Shown here: positions 17,185 to 23,695 of the stretch, one piece after another
Position numbering within the stretch: position 1 is the stretch's first letter
How the letters are laid out: each line of letters opens with the position of its first letter
NCBI GenBank assembly: GCA_902364975.1
Contig: CABJFQ010000005.1
Location: 75,102 to 139,101 of the forward strand
DNA: 64,000 bases
Direction of reading: 5' to 3'
Source: Coriobacteriaceae bacterium
Lineage (GTDB): Bacteria; Actinomycetota; Coriobacteriia; Coriobacteriales; Coriobacteriaceae
Made by a program: the position numbers and the translations under genes
Notes under the pieces: model-generated
Told to the model about the DNA's origin: nothing
Databases searched by the model: none
What the model saw: the letters and a program-made list of their open reading frames with translations, nothing else

Positions 17185-18318
17185 TTACTTCCAAACGCGC
17201 TCGGAAATGCGCTTGACCAGCGCGATCTTTGCCCACTGTTCGTCCTCGGTCAGTTTGTTGCCAATCTCACAGCTGGCAAAGCCGCACTGGGGCGACAGGT
17301 ACAGGTTCACGAGCGGCACATACTTTGCGGCCTCGTGAATACGTTCGACGATGGCATCCTCGTCCTCGAGCTCAGCGGCCTTGGTGGTCACCAGGCCCAG
17401 CACGACCTTCTTGCCGGGAGCAACATACTTGAGCGGCTCAAAGCCACCGGCGCGCGGCGTATCGAACTCAAGGTAGAACGCGTCGACATCCTCGTGCGCA
17501 AACAGGTACGGTGCAATGGGATCGTAACCACCCTCGAAGGCATACGTGGAGTGATAGTTGCCGCGGCACACGTGCGTGTTGATGACCAGATCGTCGGGCT
17601 TGCCCTCGATGGCGGCGTTGTTGAGCGCCACGCCCAGCTCGCTTACCTTTTGCAGGTCGACCGGGCTCATGCCGGTCTTTGCCACGAAATCGGTGTCGCA
17701 GTAGATACCCCAAGTACAGTCATCAAACTGGATATTGCGGCAGCCTGCTGCGTACAGGTCGGCAATCACGGTGCGGTATGCTGCCGCGATGGCATCGGCG
17801 AGCTCTTCGTCGGTCTTGTAGACGGCGCGCAGACTCTCCTGCTGGCCATCGCAACGGTCGAGCGTGACTTCGGAGAACGTCTGGATCGGTGCCGGGATGG
17901 TCTGGCGTGCAACGTGGCCCTCGCCCTCAAGTGCCTTGACAAACTTAAAGTGCTCGACGAAGGGGTGGTTCTCTCCGCTGATGGGGCCGGTCACCACGGC
18001 GGTATCGGCCGTGGTCTCCTCGTCGTGGAACATATAGCCCGCACGCGAGGTACGACGCTCGACGCCGTTCAGCCCCCACATAAAATCGAGGTGCCAGTAG
18101 CTGCGGCGAAACTCGCCATCGGTGATGACCTGCAGGCCGGCGGCCTTTTGCTTTGCCACCAAATCGCGAATGGCATCGTCCTCGACGGCCTTAAGGCCGT
18201 CGGCGTCGAGTGTGCCCGCGGCATAGGCGGCACGTGCATTCTTAACAGCCTGTGGACGAAGAAAGCTGCCGACGATATCGGCGCGAAACGGCGCGTTCGG
18301 TTGAATCGAAGTGCTCAT
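17185..18318 (-). CDS. MetE C-terminal-domain-like methyltransferase
   Basis: A 377-aa cobalamin-independent methionine synthase family protein of the single-domain YxjG/YxjH type, lacking the N-terminal half of MetE. It keeps the catalytic barrel with zinc ligands in NTHVCRGN (His and Cys) and LSPQCGFAS (Cys), and the start ADIVGSFLRP. ATG 18318 is chosen because AGGGAG lies 6 nt upstream. Such proteins transfer a methyl group to homocysteine or related thiols from a donor that is not always known. The LysR gene upstream (18474-19370) and an LTTR box in the promoter suggest control by sulfur amino-acid status. Confidence 0.85.
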   Translation of the reverse strand: MSTSIQPNAPFRADIVGSFLRPQAVKNARAAYAAGTLDADGLKAVEDDAIRDLVAKQKAAGLQVITDGEFRRSYWHLDFMWGLNGVERRTSRAGYMFHDEETTADTAVVTGPISGENHPFVEHFKFVKALEGEGHVARQTIPAPIQTFSEVTLDRCDGQQESLRAVYKTDEELADAIAAAYRTVIADLYAAGCRNIQFDDCTWGIYCDTDFVAKTGMSPVDLQKVSELGVALNNAAIEGKPDDLVINTHVCRGNYHSTYAFEGGYDPIAPYLFAHEDVDAFYLEFDTPRAGGFEPLKYVAPGKKVVLGLVTTKAAELEDEDAIVERIHEAAKYVPLVNLYLSPQCGFASCEIGNKLTEDEQWAKIALVKRISERVWK

Positions 18319-18358
18319 AGATATCTCCCTTTGCATTGGTTGCTTTACTGGGACAGAG

Positions 18359-18427
18359 TATGAGCGCTCATATGGTCATCGTAAAATATACGTTTATAAC
18401 AGTTTGATATAGATGCTTCCTATATCA
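18359..18427 (-). promoter_or_regulatory. Promoter region with LysR-type box
   Basis: TGATATAG (18405-18412), 7-nt spacer, CTATATCA (18420-18427) is a perfect 8-bp inverted repeat containing the T-N11-A pattern of LysR boxes. A second perfect palindrome, TATGAGCGCTCATA, lies at 18359-18372. Both are in the gap between the LysR gene and the MetE-like gene. Confidence 0.55.
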
Positions 18428-18473
18428 GTCTGGACTGTCATAAAGAGACTTGAACCGTGCGGAGCACAGCAGC

Positions 18474-19370
18474 CTAGATATGCTGACGAATCGCGTCGAT
18501 ATAGGCCCGACCGTAGCGCGTGAGCGTCGTGTTCTTGCGCGTGATGATGCCAATCTCCATGTACTCGTCCACGTCGAGCGGAATCGAGATAATGCCGGGG
18601 CCGTTGAGCTCGTGGCTGATCACGCCCGAGCATACCGTGTAGCCGTTGAGGCCCATGGCCAAATTGAACAACGTCGCACGGTCGCGCACGCGGATATTTT
18701 TGCGACGCTCGAACGTCGAGGTCAGCTCCTCGGAATAGTAAAACGAGTTGTAGCTGCCCTGCTCGTAGGACAGGAACGGGTAGTCTTCCAGATCCTCGAG
18801 CGTCACGCTGGAGCGGCCCGCCAGCGGATGGTCGGCGCAGACGAAGACATGCGGCGTGGCGCAGAAGAGCCCTTCGAACACGAGCTCGTTGGCGGCAAGC
18901 ATGCGCTCGATGACCTCGCGATTGTGCTCCGACAGATACAGGATGCCGAGTTCGCTTTTCATATGCGCGACATCCTCGATAATTTCGTGGGTCTGCTCCT
19001 CGCGCAGGGTAAAGTCGTAGCGCGCGGCATCGAACTCGCGGATCACATCGACAAACGCATTAACGGCAAAGGAATAATGCTGGCAGCTCACACTAAAGTG
19101 CGGCACCTGCTCGGACGTGCCTTTGTACTTGCCCTCGAGCAGGTCGGCCTGGTCGAGCACCTGGCGCGCGTAGCCCAAGAAGGTCTCGCCTTCCTCGGAC
19201 ACAATGACGCCCTTGTTGGTGCGCTCAAAGATATGCACACCCATCTCGTTTTCGAGATCGCGAATCGACGCGGTAATCGAGGGCTGCGACACAAAGAGCC
19301 GGCGCGAGGCCTCGGTGATGCTACCGCATTCGGCAACCTTAACAACATATCTGAGCTGCTGAAGCTTCAT
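18474..19370 (-). CDS. LysR-family regulator next to MetE-like gene
   Basis: A 298-aa LysR protein. HTH is ITEASRRLFVSQPSITASIRDLE (residues 18-40), followed by an effector domain starting near residue 90. ATG 19370 is used because GGAGAAGG lies just upstream; a longer frame has no SD. It begins 10 nt after the HAD gene stop, so the two are probably co-transcribed. The downstream MetE-like gene has a good LTTR box in its promoter, and the likely role is its regulator. The inducer is not known. Confidence 0.87.
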   Translation of the reverse strand: MKLQQLRYVVKVAECGSITEASRRLFVSQPSITASIRDLENEMGVHIFERTNKGVIVSEEGETFLGYARQVLDQADLLEGKYKGTSEQVPHFSVSCQHYSFAVNAFVDVIREFDAARYDFTLREEQTHEIIEDVAHMKSELGILYLSEHNREVIERMLAANELVFEGLFCATPHVFVCADHPLAGRSSVTLEDLEDYPFLSYEQGSYNSFYYSEELTSTFERRKNIRVRDRATLFNLAMGLNGYTVCSGVISHELNGPGIISIPLDVDEYMEIGIITRKNTTLTRYGRAYIDAIRQHI

Positions 19371-19380
19371 AGCCTTCTCC

Positions 19381-20289
19381 CTAGACGTTCGTGACGCCAA
19401 AACCTGCCGCGTCCATTTGACGCATAAACGACGGCATCTCCCCCGTCGCGGCGCAGGCGGCAATCTGATGCAGAGCCCCGGCAACCGCATCATCTGCCGC
19501 AGCGCCAATATGCCAGCGTGCGGCAGCCGTAACGGCCTCGTTGGCATTGGCGACTGCAACGGAGTTAGGAACGGCATCGATCATGGGCAAATCGTTATCA
19601 GAATCGCCGAATACGGCCACCTCGTCGGGCGTCAAGCCCAAAGCGCGCGCCAGCTCCAGCGCAGCGCAGCCCTTGTCCCAACCAGCCGGAAGGATGTCGA
19701 ACAGGCGCACTCGGTTGTTGGGAAACACAAGCGAGAGTTCCGGCACCTCAGCGGCAACGCGCTCACGTAGCTCCGCGAGCTCCTCACGCGAACGGGCACT
19801 CCAGATATTCGCCTTAAACACCGACGCGTCATCGACGACGGGACGACATGGGGCCTCTTCGCCTTTGAGCCACGCGTTGCCGCCCGACTCCATGGCGCGA
19901 CGAACGCGCTCGGGGTCACTCGTCACACAATGGGCATCGTTGCCCCAAAAGTCATCGCCCAGGCTGTAGACTTTTAGAAATGTGTCGTCGGTCTCTTGCT
20001 CCAGATAGTCGGCCAAACGCATCAGAGCATCGTTGTCGATTGCGCGCGAGGCGACTACTTCGCCGTCAACAAACATCACCTGGCCGTTACAGAACGCACC
20101 GGTCGAATAACACCCGGAACGGTTTTTGAACATCCAGCCCATCGCGGACGGCTGACGACCCGAAACCGGCCCAAAGTGCAAACCCGCCGCCTGCATGGCA
20201 TGAATACCCTCAATGGCGTAGTCGCTGGCGCCGTCATGCCCGGCTGGAATCAGTGTATCGTCCATATCGGTCAGCACAAGTTTGATCAT
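19381..20289 (-). CDS. HAD-superfamily hydrolase, Cof type
   Basis: A 302-aa HAD-IIB phosphatase. Motif I is DMDDTL (residues 8-13), and the C-terminal motif is GDSDNDLPMI with the metal-binding Asp residues; the lysine of motif III is in GWDKG. The C2B cap lies between. Cof-type enzymes dephosphorylate sugar phosphates, FMN or PLP. In related bacteria one member (Cof) hydrolyses the thiamine precursor HMP-PP, and this gene is divergent from the thiamine operon, but a thiamine role is speculation. GGGGGA precedes the ATG. Confidence 0.83.
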   Translation of the reverse strand: MIKLVLTDMDDTLIPAGHDGASDYAIEGIHAMQAAGLHFGPVSGRQPSAMGWMFKNRSGCYSTGAFCNGQVMFVDGEVVASRAIDNDALMRLADYLEQETDDTFLKVYSLGDDFWGNDAHCVTSDPERVRRAMESGGNAWLKGEEAPCRPVVDDASVFKANIWSARSREELAELRERVAAEVPELSLVFPNNRVRLFDILPAGWDKGCAALELARALGLTPDEVAVFGDSDNDLPMIDAVPNSVAVANANEAVTAAARWHIGAAADDAVAGALHQIAACAATGEMPSFMRQMDAAGFGVTNV

Positions 20290-20355
20290 AGAGTCCCCCA
20301 GTCGTTTTCATCGTAACCATTGTACCGATGCGCTAGTATAGGGAACAACAGATTC

Positions 20356-20449
20356 GATGCGGGAGTGCCGACGGTGCAAACCACAAGGCTGAGAGGGCAT
20401 GGGGCCCAATCCTTTGAACCTGTCAGTTAATGCTGGCGTAGGGAGCATG
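20356..20449 (+). ncRNA. TPP riboswitch (THI element)
   Basis: The conserved TPP aptamer blocks are present in order: GGGAGTGCC, GGCTGAGAGGGC, GAACCTG, TAATGCTGGCGTAGGGA. The ends ATGC (20357-20360) and GCAT (20445-20448) close P1. It precedes thiM, and a terminator hairpin follows, so control is by premature termination when TPP is bound. Confidence 0.93.
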
Positions 20450-20460
20450 CCGCCTTTACA

Positions 20461-20490
20461 GGGGCGCTGTCTATGCACAGCGCCCCTTTT
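20461..20490 (+). terminator. Riboswitch-controlled intrinsic terminator
   Basis: GGGGCGCTGT (20461-20470), loop CTATGC, ACAGCGCCCC (20477-20486) and TTTT. It lies between the TPP aptamer and the thiM start codon and is the expected expression platform. Confidence 0.85.
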
Positions 20491-20512
20491 CTATGCCAAG
20501 GAGGCATGTGCA

Positions 20513-21352
20513 GTGATTGATTCGGAACAGCTTAAGCAACACGTGGTCAAGGCCGTGGAGGAGATTCGTGCCACCAATCCCATGGCAGGCTCCATCACCA
20601 ACACGGTGACGATTGACTTTGTCGCCAACGCGCAGCTCGCCGTGGGCGGTTCGGCCGCCATGGTCTATCTGCCCGACGAGGGCGAGGCACTCGTTGCCGG
20701 CGGCGGTGCCATCTATCTCAACATGGGAACGCTCTTCCCCATCTACGAGGAGACGATTCCCCGCGCGGCCAAGGCGGCACACGACGCCGGCAAGCCCTGG
20801 GTGCTCGATCCGGTGGGCCTGGGCATCGGCAGTCTGCGCACCCAGCTGGTAAACGAACTCAAGCAGTACAAGCCCGCCATCGTGCGCGGCAACGCCTCCG
20901 AGATCATTGCGCTCGCCGGCCTGTGGGGCCTTGAGGGCGAAGCGGCCGATCTGAGCCGCGTGCGCGGCGTCGATACCACCGACACGGTAGACGCCGCCCG
21001 CGATGCCGCCGTGGCGCTCGCCCGCTACACCGGCGGCGCCGTAGTGGTCTCGGGCGAAGTCGACCTGATTACCGACGGCACGACCGTGGCCAAGTCCCAC
21101 GGCGGCAGCCCGCTCATGTCCAAAATCACCGGCTGCGGCTGCTCGCAGGGCGGCGTGCTGGCCGTGTACGCCTGCGCCGCCGACCCGTTTACGGCAGCCG
21201 TCTGCGGCACCGCCGTCTACAACGTTGCCGGCACGCGTGCCGCCGCCGTCACCGATGCCCCGGCAAGCTTTAAGGTCGCCTTTATCGACGAGCTCTACCG
21301 CGCGACCGCCCAGGATATTGCCGACAACCGACTCGACCTCGAGGAGGCATAA
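20513..21352 (+). CDS. thiM: Hydroxyethylthiazole kinase
   Basis: ThiM phosphorylates 4-methyl-5-(2-hydroxyethyl)thiazole for thiamine salvage. Features: NPMAGSITNTVTIDFVAN near the N-terminus, DPVGLG, VRGNASEI, and the C-terminal GCGCSQGG with catalytic Cys. The start is GTG 20513 with AAGGAGG 8 nt upstream. An upstream in-frame ATG lies inside the riboswitch and is not used. About 279 aa, family length. First gene of thiM, thiamine-binding protein, thiE. Confidence 0.93.
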   Translation: MIDSEQLKQHVVKAVEEIRATNPMAGSITNTVTIDFVANAQLAVGGSAAMVYLPDEGEALVAGGGAIYLNMGTLFPIYEETIPRAAKAAHDAGKPWVLDPVGLGIGSLRTQLVNELKQYKPAIVRGNASEIIALAGLWGLEGEAADLSRVRGVDTTDTVDAARDAAVALARYTGGAVVVSGEVDLITDGTTVAKSHGGSPLMSKITGCGCSQGGVLAVYACAADPFTAAVCGTAVYNVAGTRAAAVTDAPASFKVAFIDELYRATAQDIADNRLDLEEA

Positions 21353-21355
21353 GCC

Positions 21356-21697
21356 ATGTCCGAACCCGCAACCGCTCCCGGCATGAACACACTCGTCGCC
21401 GTGGCCATCGCCCCGTGCGGCACCGGCGATGAGCTGTCCGCCGAGGTCGCCGAGGTCGTGCGCGTCATTCGCGAGAGCGGCCTTCCCAGCCGCACCACCT
21501 CGATGTTCACCGAGATCGAGGGCGACTGGGACGAGGTCATGCAGGTCGTGCGCGACGCAACCTTTGTGTTGGCGAGCAAGGGCATCCGCACCGAAGTCGT
21601 GCTCAAAGCCGATATTCGACCCGGATTTACCGACACCATGACCGGCAAACTCGAGCGCATGGAAGCGCAGATCAAAAAGCAGGAGGAAGCACGATGA
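21356..21697 (+). CDS. MTH1187-family thiamine-binding protein
   Basis: A 113-aa protein of the DUF77/MTH1187 family (ferredoxin-like fold), with VAVAIAPCGTGDELSAEV near the N-terminus and KGIRTEVVLKADIRPG near the C-terminus. Family members bind thiamine or its HMP moiety, as in YkoF. It starts 3 nt after thiM and overlaps thiE by four bases, so it is part of the TPP-controlled operon and probably sequesters or delivers a thiamine precursor. Confidence 0.85.
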   Translation: MSEPATAPGMNTLVAVAIAPCGTGDELSAEVAEVVRVIRESGLPSRTTSMFTEIEGDWDEVMQVVRDATFVLASKGIRTEVVLKADIRPGFTDTMTGKLERMEAQIKKQEEAR

Positions 21698-22389
21698 ACA
21701 TCCGCGACAACCTTGATATCTCGGCCTATCTGGTACTCGGCCCCGAAAACACGCTCGGGCGCCCCGTGGGCGATGTGGTGGCCCAAGCACTCGACGCCGG
21801 CTTTACCTGCATCCAGGTGCGCTCCAAGGTGGCAAGCGCCCGCGAGATCATTGCGCTGACCGGCGACGCCGCGCAGGCAATCGCACAGGCTGGCAAGACC
21901 GGTCAGGTCGCTTTGCTGATTGACGACCGCCTGGACTGCGTACTCGCCGCGCGCGAGCAGGGCATTGCTGTCGACGGCGTGCACGTGGGTCAGAGCGACA
22001 TTCCCGTCGAGGTCTGTCGCAAGCTGCTGGGGCCCGACGCCATCGTGGGCCTTTCGGCCCGCTGCGAGGAGATGCTCGAGTACGTCAAGACCGCCGACAT
22101 GAGCCTAGTCGACTACCTGGGCATCGGCCCACTCCACGAGACCGAGACCAAGCGCGACTGCGGACGCGCGGCCGACGGCTCTATCATCACCAAGAGCTTT
22201 GAGGACCTGACCGCCCTCCATGCGGCAAGCCCCGTGCCCATCGTGGTGGGCGGCGGCGTCAAGACGGCCGACCTGCCACAGCTCAAGGCAACCGGCGTCG
22301 ACGGCTTTTTCGTGGTGAGCGCCGTCTGCAGCGCCGATGACCCCTACGCCGCGGCCAAGGAGCTCGTCGACACCTGGCAGCAGGCATAG
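21694..22389 (+). CDS. thiE: Thiamine phosphate synthase
   Basis: ThiE joins HMP-PP and thiazole phosphate to make thiamine phosphate. It is a 231-aa TIM barrel with QVRSK (residue about 41), DDRLD (pyrophosphate/Mg site), HVGQSD, GLSARC and VVGGGVK. ATGA overlap with the previous gene indicates translational coupling. thiC, thiG and thiD are not in the window, so the operon supports salvage rather than full synthesis, at least here. Confidence 0.92.
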   Translation: MNIRDNLDISAYLVLGPENTLGRPVGDVVAQALDAGFTCIQVRSKVASAREIIALTGDAAQAIAQAGKTGQVALLIDDRLDCVLAAREQGIAVDGVHVGQSDIPVEVCRKLLGPDAIVGLSARCEEMLEYVKTADMSLVDYLGIGPLHETETKRDCGRAADGSIITKSFEDLTALHAASPVPIVVGGGVKTADLPQLKATGVDGFFVVSAVCSADDPYAAAKELVDTWQQA

Positions 22390-22433
22390 GCATAAGCCGA
22401 GCAGCCGATCCGCAGCCTCACATCTTCAGCAAT

Positions 22434-22479
22434 GGAAAGCGCATCCCAGTTTGGACCTCCATTCCGGGATGCGCTTTCC
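22434..22479. terminator. Long hairpin between convergent thiE and patatin genes
   Basis: GGAAAGCGCATCCC (22434-22447) and GGGATGCGCTTTCC (22466-22479) form a perfect 14-bp stem with an 18-nt loop. There is no U-run, but the position between convergent genes suggests a terminator. Confidence 0.6.
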
Positions 22480-22501
22480 GCCGAGATGGCGGCAGCAGCC
22501 T

Positions 22502-23371
22502 CTACCCTGCCAGATATGCCTCCAGTGCGGGCAGCGTCGCCTCCGCATCGCGACGGCCGATCTGGTAGATGCGCTCAAGTTCATCGGGCTCGCGACACAG
22601 CGACGGCACCTTCACCGATTCGCTCGGCCGCACCACAAAGATCTCGCCGGCAGCCTCGCGACGTGCCAGGTCATCGAGCGTGGCATTGTAGACCTCATGC
22701 CGATGCTCAAGCGCTGCGACAAACTCCGGATAGTGACGGAACACGCGCCGTAGCATGGGCATCACGCTGTTGGGCTGCTTCACAAAGCCCGCCGGCTGCG
22801 TGAGTACCACGATATTGCGGTCATACCCCTGCGCAAACAGCCAAGCGCTGGGAATGGAATCGGCCACGCCGCCATCCAGGTACTTGCGGCCCTCAATGGC
22901 GACAGGACGCGTCGCCACGGGAATCGCCGACGACGCCCGGATCCACTCGATATCGCGCTCGTCGCCATAGGGCAGGTCATGGTAGACGGCCTGCCCCGTC
23001 TCGATATCGGTACACACGCACGTAAATCGCATGGGGCAGGCGCGATATGCCTCCAGGTCGATGGGATCGCGCTCGATAGGCACCTCGTGATAAGCAAAGT
23101 CGGCATTGAACATATCGCCGGTTCGCAGCCAGCTGGTCACGCTCGCATAGCGCTTATCGGCGCAATAGGCCTTGTTATAGCGAATGGCGCGGCCGATCTG
23201 GCGCGATTTAAAGTTGTAGCCAAACGCCGCGCCCGCCGAGACGCCCACCATATGGTCGCAGGTCAAACCGTGCTCCATCCATACATCGAGCACGCCCGCC
23301 GTATACATACCGCGGTAGCCGCCTCCCTCGAGCGCCAGCCCCACCGTGCGCGTCATATTTGACTGTGCCAT
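22502..23371 (-). CDS. Patatin-like phospholipase
   Basis: A 289-aa patatin-family acyl hydrolase. The oxyanion loop is ALEGGGYRGMYTAG, the nucleophile Ser is in GVSAG (residues about 50-54), and the catalytic Asp is in DGGVADS. ATG 23371 (MAQSNMTRT) is used, with GGAG upstream; a start at MTRTVG five codons later is also possible. No signal peptide, so it probably acts on cytoplasmic-side lipids. It resembles the RssA/YjjU group of bacterial patatins. Substrate not determined. Confidence 0.85.
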   Translation of the reverse strand: MAQSNMTRTVGLALEGGGYRGMYTAGVLDVWMEHGLTCDHMVGVSAGAAFGYNFKSRQIGRAIRYNKAYCADKRYASVTSWLRTGDMFNADFAYHEVPIERDPIDLEAYRACPMRFTCVCTDIETGQAVYHDLPYGDERDIEWIRASSAIPVATRPVAIEGRKYLDGGVADSIPSAWLFAQGYDRNIVVLTQPAGFVKQPNSVMPMLRRVFRHYPEFVAALEHRHEVYNATLDDLARREAAGEIFVVRPSESVKVPSLCREPDELERIYQIGRRDAEATLPALEAYLAG

Positions 23372-23501
23372 GCGACCATCTCCGTTCCTGCGTTTTAAAA
23401 CGGGACAAGTATACCCGTCAACATATATCGTCCCAGTCGCATTTTTATCGAACATCTCATCGTCGCGCTACCGCTTGTCGAATAATAGCCGCCCACAGCA
23501 T

Positions 23502-23525
23502 GTGCACCCATATATAATTGTGCAC
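23502..23525 (+). promoter_or_regulatory. Putative promoter flanked by GTGCAC sites
   Basis: A TATAAT-like -10 box (23513-23518) lies between two GTGCAC palindromes (23502-23507 and 23520-23525). This points to a promoter for the c-di-GMP gene at 23696 with a leader of about 170 nt. In that leader TACATGCA (23610-23617) and TGCATGTA (23634-23641) form a perfect 8-bp hairpin. No good -35 is visible. Confidence 0.35.
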
Positions 23526-23695
23526 TATTGTTTACACTACTCAGCTGTTATCAACAGCGAACATTAGCCGGCAAATTAACTCAACAACGCGGCAAGGCGG
23601 GGGCCTGGATACATGCAAAGCGCTGAGCAACGATGCATGTACACAACGAGCTCGCCCGACGCAATCCGCCCCGACCTCAGAAAGCCGCTTAGAAC

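Noticed and set aside
23560-23645. GEMM-type c-di-GMP riboswitch in the GGDEF-EAL leader
   Set aside because: Only fragments of the consensus match; the core GACGCAAAGC and the tetraloop receptor are missing, so it is reported only as a structured leader.
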